This document shows positions 19,109-28,700 of a stretch of 64,000 bases of DNA, piece after piece. A model generated the notes under the pieces. The model was not told the origin of the DNA. It worked only from the letters and a program-made list of their open reading frames with translations, and made no database searches. How positions within the stretch are numbered: position 1 is the stretch's first letter; each line of letters opens with the position of its first letter. The position numbers and the translations under genes were made by a program. Source of the DNA: Leptospira ellinghausenii (GTDB taxonomy: Bacteria; Spirochaetota; Leptospiria; Leptospirales; Leptospiraceae); the NCBI RefSeq assembly GCF_003114815.1, contig NZ_BFAZ01000002.1, positions 1 through 64,000 on the forward strand, in the 5' to 3' direction.

Positions 19109-19847
19109 ATAAAAATATTTTCAAATAAGATCATGTTTGGGGTGACTCTGCTCGTTTTCATACTAGACATTATTTTCAATTTCGAACCATTACGTGTCAT
19201 GTGATTGGTAAAAGGTTCTCACATAGTCATCCAAACAATTGGATTTGCAACTCTAACTTTCGCAATTTATTTTTTTGAGAATGGTTCTACTGATTGATTG
19301 AATTCAATGGCAATTCATGTAAGGATTAGGCACTTTTGAGAATTTTGAGGAATGGCCAAAAATTTTTTAAAAAATCACACATGGGTAAATAAATTGATTA
19401 TGAATTCTGAATTCAAAAATTCTTAATTGTATGTAAGAGAAAAGAGTTTTATTGCTAATGACAAAAAAAGCAAAAAATTCAATGCAAAACTTGATTTTGA
19501 TAGGCTAGAATCTTATCATCATTTTCATTCCAAGGAATTAAGGAATCACCGAAAATTCCATTATAGAATAAGTTGATTTTTCCATTGATGATTTTCTAAG
19601 TTCTGGTTTATGTAAAGGTGATTGTATACTCACTGATTTCGGATTTGTTAGGAACTTTCCCTAAAATTTATCAGTTTGTTTTCGCAATTCTGTCTCGTCC
19701 TAATATTTTGGTTTTGTTTTTACTTAGGTCTTATTCCTTTGAAAATGTAAGTTATAGTCTTTTTTTTTACCAAAACTGAGAACTCGAATTGATTCCATTG
19801 GGTTTATTTTTTTACTATGAAATTGTTCCCAAACTTCTTTAATCGAA
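19109..19847. other. 740-base AT-rich intergenic region
   Basis: No gene supported in any frame and no strong hairpin. The minus-strand frame at 19724-19954 is lysine/asparagine-rich, runs into the start of the next gene and crosses its promoter, so it is rejected. The region separates divergent genes. Confidence 0.4.
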
Positions 19848-19875
19848 TTGCAGTATTTGGATTTTGTGTTATAAT
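19848..19875 (+). promoter_or_regulatory. Sigma70-type promoter
   Basis: TTGCAG (19848-19853), 16-base spacer, perfect TATAAT (19870-19875). Transcription should begin near 19882, which lies after the ATG at 19878 and therefore favours ATG 19908 as the start of the following gene. Confidence 0.7.
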
Positions 19876-19907
19876 CAATGGACATTAGGTATCCATTTGT
19901 CCCCTTT

Positions 19908-21227
19908 ATGAAACAATCCTTCTTTTTATTATGTACCGTTTTTCTTTTCGCCAATGTCTCCCTTCAGAGTGAAACCATTCTTTTTAAATCTGGAGAAAAA
20001 ATCGAAGGTTCCGTTTTAGGCCAAGATAAGGATTCTGTGACAATCAAACTAGCAGACGGAAATACGAAGGTGTATCCAAAGTCATTGATCCAAAAAGTTT
20101 TCTATGGGCGGAAAACAGATTCTGCGGCTCTTAAAAAAGAACCTCAACCTTCTGAGAAAGAAAAAAAGCAGAGAGAAGAGAAGGAACTTGCTGAAAAACA
20201 AAAACGGGAAGCAGAAGAACTCAAAGCTAAAGAGGAAAAACTCAAAAAAAGAGAAGAACAACTATCAAATGCAAAACGCCATTATATAGAAGGTTCCTTA
20301 GGCCTAGGAAGTGGAGAAAACCAAATGGAACTCCGTCCTTTCTTTCAATCCATTCAAATTGCGGGGCTACTTTTTGGTGGAGGTGGAGCTGAGCTTCAAT
20401 CCACTCCATATAAAACAAAAAATCACAGTTTCACACCTCGTTTGTTTTATGCGTGGAACCGGTTAACAGTTGAAATCCGAGGAACAGAAGCAACTGGGAA
20501 TTTTAATGTAGGTGGATTCCAAACAATCTCTTCAGGTGGTGGAAGTGGTTCATCCTCTAGTGGTGAAAAATCAACGAATGCATTATTTGGAAACGGAGAT
20601 ACAAAGTTCCAAAAGGTATCAACAAGAATCGGTTTTACACCATACCCACATCCATTTTTTGATTTTCAATTTGTTGCTGGAGTGGAGCGCATTTGGACAA
20701 AGAGTAACCAAGAAGTAGCAAGTATTGGTGGATTGACAAGTACAGGTAATAATCCCTCGCGCGCAGATTTCCGTGATTCGACCCATTCGCTCAAAGGTTA
20801 TAGCGTAGGGATCGGATACGAATGGAAATTTTGGGATCGTTTTTCTCTACAAGGGCAGATTTTGCATTTGGATATGCAAGGACCTTCTTCGTTTCGAAGT
20901 AACGAATTTGGATTTGAAACATCACCATTTAAATATAGACAATTTGGTTTGGACTACCAATGGAAATCCACTGGAACAGAAGTGAATGTAAAATTGTCCA
21001 CAAAAATCAAAGGTGATGTTAGTTTCTTTTTGGAAGCAAGTAACATGGTTCTAAAAAACAAATTAGGATCGGGTTACATCACAGAAAATGAAGGAGGAGG
21101 AAATTCTGATCCTTCTCAAATTCTAGTGAAAATATATGCTCCACAAATCCTCATTCCTATGTTATTGGATTCAAAGACGATTCTCACTTACGTTCAAATT
21201 GGTGCAAATTATCGCTTTAATTTTTGA
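19908..21227 (+). CDS. Exported protein with coiled coil and C-terminal beta-barrel-like region
   Basis: 439 aa from ATG 19908; the earlier ATG (19878) precedes the predicted transcription start. Signal peptide KQSFFLLCTVFLFANVSLQS. Mature residues 20-75 (TILFKSGEKIEGSVLGQDKD, VTIKLADGNTKVYPKSLIQK) are an SH3-like small domain seen at the start of several Leptospira proteins (resembles the LA_0442/LA_0875 N-terminal domain). Then a highly charged coiled coil about 80-125 (KEKKQREEKELAEKQKR). The remaining 300 residues alternate aromatic strands, glycine-rich loops (SSGGGSGSSSSGEKS) and end YVQIGANYRFNF, the signature of an outer-membrane barrel strand. Function unknown. Confidence 0.75.
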   Translation: MKQSFFLLCTVFLFANVSLQSETILFKSGEKIEGSVLGQDKDSVTIKLADGNTKVYPKSLIQKVFYGRKTDSAALKKEPQPSEKEKKQREEKELAEKQKREAEELKAKEEKLKKREEQLSNAKRHYIEGSLGLGSGENQMELRPFFQSIQIAGLLFGGGGAELQSTPYKTKNHSFTPRLFYAWNRLTVEIRGTEATGNFNVGGFQTISSGGGSGSSSSGEKSTNALFGNGDTKFQKVSTRIGFTPYPHPFFDFQFVAGVERIWTKSNQEVASIGGLTSTGNNPSRADFRDSTHSLKGYSVGIGYEWKFWDRFSLQGQILHLDMQGPSSFRSNEFGFETSPFKYRQFGLDYQWKSTGTEVNVKLSTKIKGDVSFFLEASNMVLKNKLGSGYITENEGGGNSDPSQILVKIYAPQILIPMLLDSKTILTYVQIGANYRFNF

Positions 21228-21292
21228 ACAGAACTTATGAATTTAGCTACAATTTCGTACAAATCGACCAAAGTTCTTTCTAAATAAAATCA

Positions 21293-21323
21293 AATCCTAT
21301 GCAATAAATTATTGCATAGGATT
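21293..21323. promoter_or_regulatory. Perfect 14-bp inverted repeat between two genes
   Basis: Arms AATCCTATGCAATA / TATTGCATAGGATT (13 bp exact plus one more pair) around a three- to five-base centre. It has no T-tract, so it is either a processing hairpin, an attenuator or an operator. It lies 66 bases after the preceding stop and 35 before the ATG of the next lipoprotein gene; a TTG at 21322 falls inside it and is thus an unlikely start. Confidence 0.6.
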
Positions 21324-21357
21324 GAGAAATCAAAAATCATTTCAATTAGGCTTCAAA

Positions 21358-22305
21358 ATGAATCCAAAGAGACAAAGATTTTTACCTCTCCTCTTCCAAA
21401 TTTGTTTATTGATTCTAATTTTAACGGATTGTAAGGCATTAGAAAATAATAATCTTTGTGATCCAAATTCAGATACTTTTAAAGAAGTTCAAATTTCGAA
21501 AATCTTTACTAAGGATAACTCTCCTATTTGTGGTAAGGATTATATATCAAACATTATCCCTTATTCAGTCGGAGGATCCGTAACAGGGTTAATCAGTTCT
21601 GGATTAAGGCTATCACTCAATGGAATTATTACATTGTCGGTTGAGAATGGCAGCAAAAATTTTTATTTTTTGAATATTCTCACCAGTGGATCTTCGTATT
21701 CGGTAAAGGTATCTAACCAACCTGCAGGGTTTTTGTGTTCCGTCACAAATGGTGATGGCATCATTAAGAATTCTGATGTGAATTCGGTTTCTGTTTCTTG
21801 TGCTCCCACTTGTAATCCCTGTAATTTGTTCCTAACGAATTCTGGATACCCTCCAAACCCGGGAAGTGCGAAAAATTTTGATACTTCCTGTATGGCTGAT
21901 GCAAATTATCCTGGTACCGGAAATTATAAAGCAATGGTTGTCGATGGAGTAACTAGGAACGCATCAATTACTGCCAATATAGGTGATGGACAAATCGATT
22001 GGGTATTCGCACCGAATCGAACATATCGTCAATCAGAAGGAATTATCGGTACAACAAATTCGGCAGGATTATTCGTAACTACTTTGTCAGTGAGATTCTC
22101 AGTCAATTCAAAGTATTGGACTGGATTAAATACCAATTGGACAACCAATACAGGTAATACTTGTGACTTGTGGAGAAGTGCGACTGGATCATTTACGGGT
22201 ATTATGGGGCAAGGAAATTCTACGCTGATTGCTGATATCACAGCTGGTTGGACTCCTGATCCTTGTAATTTAAGTAACCAACAGTTAATTTGTGTCGAAC
22301 AATAG
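21358..22305 (+). CDS. DUF1554-domain lipoprotein
   Basis: 315 aa from ATG 21358 (AGG eight bases upstream); TTG 21322 is rejected because it lies in a hairpin and would displace the signal peptide. Signal peptide ends LILTDC. The first 40 mature residues contain NLCDPNSDTF and SPICG, the shared C-x8-CD-x22-C module. A middle beta-rich part (GSVTGLISSGLRLSLNG, LSVENGSKNFYF) resembles a small repeat domain common in Leptospira proteins. The C-terminal half is DUF1554: FLTNSGYPPNPGSAKNFDTS, YKAMVVDGVTRNAS, GDGQIDWVFAPN, NTCDLW and LICVEQ. Paralogue of 1161-2156. Function unknown; surface location inferred. Confidence 0.82.
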   Translation: MNPKRQRFLPLLFQICLLILILTDCKALENNNLCDPNSDTFKEVQISKIFTKDNSPICGKDYISNIIPYSVGGSVTGLISSGLRLSLNGIITLSVENGSKNFYFLNILTSGSSYSVKVSNQPAGFLCSVTNGDGIIKNSDVNSVSVSCAPTCNPCNLFLTNSGYPPNPGSAKNFDTSCMADANYPGTGNYKAMVVDGVTRNASITANIGDGQIDWVFAPNRTYRQSEGIIGTTNSAGLFVTTLSVRFSVNSKYWTGLNTNWTTNTGNTCDLWRSATGSFTGIMGQGNSTLIADITAGWTPDPCNLSNQQLICVEQ

Positions 22306-22370
22306 TTTCCTTGTTTGAATTAATTCCACTTAGAGTTTGTTAGGCGGTATTGCAAATTCCATTTGATCGC

Positions 22371-23258
22371 TTATTCTCGTTCTATTTCCCATTTTTCTGC
22401 TGATTTGAGAATTTCTTCGGCGAGATAAGCAAGTGTTGGTCCCGATTTTTTGCGATAACAGAGGTAAAATTTTCGATCGGTGTTCCAGTCATCGAATTTA
22501 ATTTTCTTTAATTTCGAATTAATAGAATATTCAGATAAAAATCCAATTCCAAGTCCTGCTTCTAATGATTTGACCACGGATTCTACACTCCTAAGTTCCA
22601 TCGCGATGTTTGGGCCAAAATCTTTTGTAAATGATTTAATCTTTTTTTCGACGGCCTTTCTCAGCGCGGAACCTGGATGGAAACATACAAAAGGTTGTTT
22701 TTTTAAATCCTCAATTTTGATTTTTGTTTTTTGGAAGATTGGATGGTCTTTTGCGGCAACAGGATAAATTCTGTCGGATAAAAATTCCAATACATTCAAA
22801 CTCGGTTCCGAAATGGGTCCGGTTAAGATACCAAGCTCAACTTCACCTTTTAATACTGCGTCCTTAGTTTCAGAGGCATCTCCTTCTCGAACGGAAAGGG
22901 AGAGTCCTGGTCTTTTTTTTAGAATATCTTTTAAGATTTGAGGTAAGATCCAAGCAGATACTGTCCCACCTGCAGAAATAGAAAAGTTACCTTTTAATTC
23001 ATTCTCTTTTGAAAAAGCATTTTGAATTTCTTCCCACAACTCTTTCATCCGAATTGAATATTGATAGAACCTTTCTCCTTCATGCGTGAGTCGAACTGAT
23101 TTTCCTCCTCTTTCCAATACAGTGATCCCTAGTTCCTTTTCTAAAAGGAACATTTGTTTGGAGAGTGCTGGTTGTGTTAAGCCCAATCGACTTGCTGCTT
23201 TTTGATATGTTCCTGATTCTGAGATTTCTAGAAAGTAGATGATCTGTCGGAATTCCAT
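22371..23258 (-). CDS. LysR-family transcriptional regulator
   Basis: 295 aa, usual LTTR length. N-terminal winged helix-turn-helix: MEFRQIIYFLEISESGTYQK, AASRLGLTQPALSKQMFLLE, LGITVLERGGKSVRLT. The effector-binding domain (about 90-290) has the expected two-lobed pattern (SAGGTVSAWILPQIL, LGILTGPISEP, GLGIGFLSEYS). It is divergent from leuCD with 92 bases between starts, the classical arrangement in which an LTTR controls the adjacent operon and itself. The effector could be an intermediate of leucine or citramalate metabolism; that is inference. Confidence 0.9.
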   Translation of the reverse strand: MEFRQIIYFLEISESGTYQKAASRLGLTQPALSKQMFLLEKELGITVLERGGKSVRLTHEGERFYQYSIRMKELWEEIQNAFSKENELKGNFSISAGGTVSAWILPQILKDILKKRPGLSLSVREGDASETKDAVLKGEVELGILTGPISEPSLNVLEFLSDRIYPVAAKDHPIFQKTKIKIEDLKKQPFVCFHPGSALRKAVEKKIKSFTKDFGPNIAMELRSVESVVKSLEAGLGIGFLSEYSINSKLKKIKFDDWNTDRKFYLCYRKKSGPTLAYLAEEILKSAEKWEIERE

Positions 23259-23288
23259 AAATACATATTACTTTTAGTTATATATTTC

Positions 23289-23332
23289 ATAAAACCAATT
23301 TATTTGCATTATATTCAAATTTTTGATATTGT
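23289..23332. promoter_or_regulatory. leuC promoter and candidate LysR box
   Basis: ATAAA-N5-TTTAT (23289-23303) contains the T-N11-A spacing of LTTR boxes. It abuts a candidate promoter for leuC: TTGCAT (23304-23309), 17 bases, TATTGT (23327-23332). A good ribosome site AGAGGG precedes the leuC ATG. Confidence 0.45.
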
Positions 23333-23350
23333 ATTTACCAAGAGGGAAAT

Positions 23351-24754
23351 ATGGGACAGACTCTATACGACAAAATTTGGGAAAACCATCGGATCATAGA
23401 AAGTTCTGATTCTGAAACGATATTATATGTGGACAGGCATATCCTCCACGAGGTGACTTCAGCCCAAGCATTTGAAGGCTTAAGAACTAAGAATCGTCAT
23501 GTGAGAAGGAAAGATCTCACCTTTGGAGTTGTGGATCATAATGTTTCCACTAGGGATCGGAAAAACAGAGATGCTGCGGGGCCTGTCTCACGTTTACAAA
23601 TTGATACTATGGAGAAAAATTGTAAGGAATTTGGGATCCAATTGTATGGCCCAGAAGATCCCGAACAAGGAATTGTAAATGTTGTTGGCCCAGAGATGGG
23701 TTTTACAATCCCAGGTTCTGTGATTGTATGCGGAGATTCTCATACAGCAACCCATGGTGCCTTTGGAGCGTTAGCGTTTGGTATTGGTACGAGTGAAGTG
23801 GAACATGTTCTTGCGACACAAACCTTAAAACAAGCAAAAACCAAATCAATGTTAGTTCGTTTTGTTGGAACACCTGGATTTGGGATTACGGCAAAAGATA
23901 TTGTCCTAGCACTCATTGCAAAAATCGGAACTTCCGGAGGAAGAGGATATACGATAGAATATTCAGGTGAATGGATTGAATCATTATCGATGGAAGCTCG
24001 AATGACCTTATGTAATATGAGTATCGAAGCCGGTGCAAGAGCAAGTCTTATCGCACCAGACGAGATAACATTTAATTATCTTAGAGATAAAAAACACATT
24101 CCAAAAGGTGAAAGTTTTCAAAGAGCATTCGAGTATTGGAAAACGTTTTTTTCAGACGTCGATGCTATTTTTGATTCTAAGATCGAATTGGATATTTCAA
24201 AAATTGAACCACAGGTCACTTGGGGGACAAATCCATCACAGACGATATCAATTGGAAGTGTCATTCCTAATCCAGAAGAGTTCCAAGAAATACGGGAAAG
24301 AGAAACTGCAAAAAATGCTTTGGCTTATATGGATTTACAACCAGGGACTCCCATGTCTGAAATTAACATAGATAAGGTGTTTATCGGATCTTGTACGAAT
24401 GGCAGAATTGAAGATTTACGATCTGCTGCGGAAGTGGCAAAAGGAAAAAAAGTTCATCCGAATGTACAAGCTATTGTGGTTCCTGGTTCTCGGGGAGTCA
24501 AACGGCAAGCGGAACAAGAGGGTTTGGACAAAATCTTTTTAGCAGCGGGATTTGAATGGAGAGAACCTGGTTGTTCTCTTTGCCTTGCAATGAATGACGA
24601 CGTTTTACAACCGGGAGAAAGATGTGCTTCCACTTCGAATCGTAATTTTGAAGGAAGGCAGGGAAGAGGAGGAAGGACACATTTAGTGAGTCCTTCCATG
24701 GCAGTCGCAGCAGCAGTGACTGGAAAATTAACAGATGTGAGGAGTTTCGCATGA
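23351..24754 (+). CDS. leuC: 3-isopropylmalate dehydratase large subunit
   Basis: 467 aa, full length for bacterial LeuC. Converts 2-isopropylmalate to 3-isopropylmalate with LeuD; in leptospires the same enzyme type can serve the citramalate route to isoleucine. Motifs: [17 protein letters not shown] near the N-terminus, DNHxxT-type [31 protein letters not shown], and the 4Fe-4S cysteines in [11 protein letters not shown] and [12 protein letters not shown]. Strong ribosome site AGAGGG. The stop overlaps the leuD start (ATGA). Divergent from a LysR regulator. Confidence 0.96.
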   Translation: MGQTLYDKIWENHRIIESSDSETILYVDRHILHEVTSAQAFEGLRTKNRHVRRKDLTFGVVDHNVSTRDRKNRDAAGPVSRLQIDTMEKNCKEFGIQLYGPEDPEQGIVNVVGPEMGFTIPGSVIVCGDSHTATHGAFGALAFGIGTSEVEHVLATQTLKQAKTKSMLVRFVGTPGFGITAKDIVLALIAKIGTSGGRGYTIEYSGEWIESLSMEARMTLCNMSIEAGARASLIAPDEITFNYLRDKKHIPKGESFQRAFEYWKTFFSDVDAIFDSKIELDISKIEPQVTWGTNPSQTISIGSVIPNPEEFQEIRERETAKNALAYMDLQPGTPMSEINIDKVFIGSCTNGRIEDLRSAAEVAKGKKVHPNVQAIVVPGSRGVKRQAEQEGLDKIFLAAGFEWREPGCSLCLAMNDDVLQPGERCASTSNRNFEGRQGRGGRTHLVSPSMAVAAAVTGKLTDVRSFA

Positions 24755-25377
24755 AAACAAATCATTGGACTATCCATTCGGGAGTTGTTGTATCCAATCC
24801 AAGAGAGGACATTGATACCGATCAAATCCTTCCTAAACAATTTATGAAGTTAATCAATAAAAATGGTTTTGGTACCCATTTATTCCATGATTGGCGGTAT
24901 TTAGATTTTGAAGGAAAGGCATTGAATCCAGAATTCATTTTGAACCAAGAGGGATTTATGAATGCGAGTGTTCTCATCGCTGGAAAAAATTTTGGCTGTG
25001 GTTCGAGTCGGGAACATGCACCTTGGGCACTTGCTGATTTTGGATTCCGAGTGATTATCGCACCTTCTTTTGCAGACATATTTTCAATCAATGCTGCTAA
25101 GAATGGAATCGCACTGGTTCGATTGCAAGAAGGAGAAATCCATACTTTGTTGGAATGGGTTTCCAAACAAGGAATCGCACAAATCCAAATCAATCTAGAA
25201 ACATATGAAGTGAAAGCGGGGGAACATAGCTTTTCATTCCAATTGGATTCTGCTTCCGTGAATCGAATCCGCAATGGTTGGGACGACATCGATATCACTT
25301 TGAAACACGAAAACGAGATTTTGGAATTCGAAACAAAACAAAGGATGGAACGATCGTTTTTAGAAGTCTGTTGGTGA
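24751..25377 (+). CDS. leuD: 3-isopropylmalate dehydratase small subunit
   Basis: 208 aa, normal for LeuD. Shows the swivelling-domain motifs [27 protein letters not shown] sequence, [15 protein letters not shown] and [14 protein letters not shown]. Forms the heterodimer with LeuC, with which it overlaps by four bases, so translation is coupled. Cytoplasmic. A weak, widely spaced inverted repeat (CAATGGATT 25420-25428 / AATCCATTG 25462-25470) follows. Confidence 0.96.
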   Translation: MKTNHWTIHSGVVVSNPREDIDTDQILPKQFMKLINKNGFGTHLFHDWRYLDFEGKALNPEFILNQEGFMNASVLIAGKNFGCGSSREHAPWALADFGFRVIIAPSFADIFSINAAKNGIALVRLQEGEIHTLLEWVSKQGIAQIQINLETYEVKAGEHSFSFQLDSASVNRIRNGWDDIDITLKHENEILEFETKQRMERSFLEVCW

Positions 25378-25728
25378 TTTGATTCTACTGAAATGAATGT
25401 GAAGTTTCTTTGTCTATTTCAATGGATTTTTAAATTTAAAGATTCGATTCAATGATACATCAATCCATTGGAATAAGTACAAAATAAGTAGTTCTCCGGT
25501 GAAAAGTTGATCATTTAAAAAATATTTCTGAATTCATTCTGAAATCAATTATGAATTAAAAGAAAACTAGGTGATTATACGAAAGAATAGTATTGAAATA
25601 TACAATTCAATTACTTGAGTATCAAAACAAATCAAAAATCTCGGGTTAGATTTATTCTAAAAAATAATATGTAACTGTAGTGTAGTTCTTTTTCTTCACG
25701 TCCTGTTGTAGTGTAGCAGGTAATTCAG
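25378..25728. other. 350-base intergenic region before the Ig-like lipoprotein gene
   Basis: AT-rich, no gene. Contains the weak inverted repeat after leuD and, close to the next start, two copies of TGTAGTGTAG (25675-25684 and 25707-25716) 32 bases apart, possibly regulator sites. No clear -35/-10 pair. Confidence 0.35.
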
Positions 25729-28700
25729 ATGAAGAAAGTATCCTTTACATTCTTAATTCATAAAGCAATCATTCTAATCTTTAGTACGGTAATATTCAGT
25801 TCCTGTATGGCATGGCCTGTTGGTTCAGCAGCTTTATTTGGTATTTTTGGCGGAAATTCTTCTGGAGGATCAAACTCACTTATTTCATTATTATTTGGAG
25901 GAAACTCTGGTAAGTCCCTATCTTCTATTGAGATATCACCTAAGAATGTTCAAATTGCAAAAGGGACTTCTGCTAACCTAAAAGCTACTGCGATTTATTC
26001 AGATTCAACGACTCAAGACATAACATCCGAAACTTCTTGGACATCTTCCGATACCAACTTGGTGATAGTGGATAAAAATGGAGTCAGTACATCTGTCGCT
26101 GCAACTTCAACAGGGACAACAATCATTACCGCTGATTATCAATCTATGAAAGCAGAAGCAAGAATCTCCGTTACCTCCGCTACTCTTAAAACAATTCAAG
26201 TGACAAGTAAAGAGGTAACTTTGGCCAATGGATATAAAGCTCAATTTCAAGCAGTAGGTCTTTTTTCTGACTCTACCACACAAGATCTTACTTCTGATCC
26301 TTCAATCAATTGGCTTTCATCGGAAACTGCCGTTGCAACGATTAATACTACAGGGCTTGTGTCAACAATAGGAGTTGGTTCTAGTTTAATTACTGCAAGT
26401 TTTGGTTCCGTTTCGGACACTGCTTCTTTGAATGTCTCTAATTCTAGTTTGGTTGCGATAACAATCTCTCCAGCAAACAACACGATGTCTATCAATGACA
26501 CCAAACAATTTCGTGCAACTGGAGTATTTTCAGATAGTACTACAGCAGATATAACGAATCAGGTTACGTGGTCAATTTCATCAGGAATTAGCCATGCGAC
26601 GATATCGGCTTCTACAGGTCTAGTCACAGCAACATCAAGTGCTGGGACAGCAACTGTCCTTGCTACAAAAGGTGCGATTTCAGGAAGTACTAGTTTGATA
26701 GTTGCGAATTGTAATTTAACTGGCATCACAATTACTCCGACGAATCCTATTGCTCTAGGGACTGGAATTCAGTTTACGGCAACAGGTTCTTACTCAAATT
26801 GTTCAAGTCAGAATATAACTTCAAACGTTGTTTGGAATTCAACCAATACCGAAATTGCAACCATTAGTAATTCAACACTCAATGCAGGTTATGCTAGTTC
26901 CGTGAGTGCTGGAACGGTAATCATTGAAGCTACAAAGGGGGCTATTGTTGGAAATACGGCACTTGAAGTAAGGAGAATCACTTTAACTTCATTAGCGATC
27001 ACTCCTTCCACTTTTTCTATACAACACATTTCAGGTTTCCCGAAGACCCAACCATTTTCTGCATCTGGAACGTATTCAGATGGTACCATTATGGATTTAA
27101 CTTCTCAAGTTATTTGGAGTACATCAAATACTTCAGTTGCCACGGTAAGCAATTCGTCACCTAATCAAGGTATTATTTCAACAGCTGGTTCAGGAAATGT
27201 ACAGATATTGGCAACAAAGGATGGAATCACTGGAACTGCAAACGTTACAATTACTTCTGACAGTACATCGCCTGAACTATCAACAGTGACTGGATCAGGT
27301 GCAAATTATGTAATTGTTTCTTTCACTGAGAATGTAAATATTACACAAGCTGGTTCAACTGCAAATTGGAAGGTTGCAGATCCAAATACCCAAGCAGGAT
27401 CATGCGCTACGTTGGATAATTTTTCTGGTTCTACCCAAACTGCTGATTTTTCTATCAGTTCTATAACACCTATATCTCCTTCCGAATATAAGATAAATTT
27501 TTCTGCAAACACACAGGCAAAAGTATATACAGTCCTCGTAAATAATACAGGTGCTGGTGCCATAAAAGACCTTGCTAATAACCAAATTGCTTGTCCCAAT
27601 TCATTAAACTTTACTGGGCAAGATTCCGTTAAGCCGTATCTTTTAAGTGCAGTTAGTACGAATTCAACGACGATTCAGGTTATATTTTCTGAAGCAGTGA
27701 ATTCAACTGGAGGTGGAGTAACAGATGCTACTGTTCCATCTAACTGGATCATAACTGAGGATGATAGTTCATCTAATAATAATCTTTGTGCGGATCCTAC
27801 TTCTCCATCAGTATCATCTGTGACGAAAGTCAGTTCTAGCACTTACAAACTTAATATTGTTGGTTGGGCTCAGTGTACAATCCGATATAAAGTTGTCGTT
27901 GCTTCTACAGTTGTTGATATAGCTTCAACTCCGAACACTATGGGTTCACCCAGTTCGCTCAATTTCATTGGTGTGGAACAATTGAAATTGATTTCAGCGC
28001 AAGCAATTACTGCGAATAGCATTAAGCTTACTTTTAGTAAATCTGTGAAAGCTGATTCTTCTTGTTCTACTATTTCTTCTTGTTCAGAGAGATACAAAAT
28101 ACCAACAGCACTGGGAAGTGTAACCAATGCAATGGTAGGGACTGGAAACGAAGATAACACTGTGACACTTACTCATCAGACAGCTCAAGGTGGTTATGTA
28201 TATACCGTAATTGTTGCTAACAATGTTGATGATGATCAATTTAATAACACTGGTAATTCATTTAAAGGAATTCGAAATGCGAGTGATTCTGAATATGTCC
28301 AATCCCAACCGAAGGATAGAGCTGGTTTTATGGGACTTGGAGCACCAATTGATTCATTTGCAGATGGAGCATACTTTGATGATCCTTTCCTGGACGGTAC
28401 TACCTTTTCCTTTTCATTTAATTATGATGGCAAAGTTTATTTGGGAACAAACGATAAAAATTCAGCAGCATTTCGATTTGAACCTTCTGGTCTTAATTCA
28501 ACATTAATAACATTTAGTTTTCTCAATCTTTTGTCTCCAACTTGCTCTAATGCGACTGGATTTGGTACCAATGCATCGGGGACTTGTGGAGCAGATTCCA
28601 TCGGCCCTAATTCAGAGTATGGAGTTGTCGGTTTTACAAGTATTACTTCAACCATCTCATCTTCTAATTTTGAACTTCTATATATTGGTAATTTAAAGGA

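Noticed and set aside
19724..19954. 76-residue minus-strand frame
   Set aside because: Lys/Asn-rich, crosses a strong promoter and the start of the opposite-strand gene.
25420..25470. Inverted repeat CAATGGATT / AATCCATTG after leuD
   Set aside because: 33-base loop and no T-tract; too weak to call a terminator.
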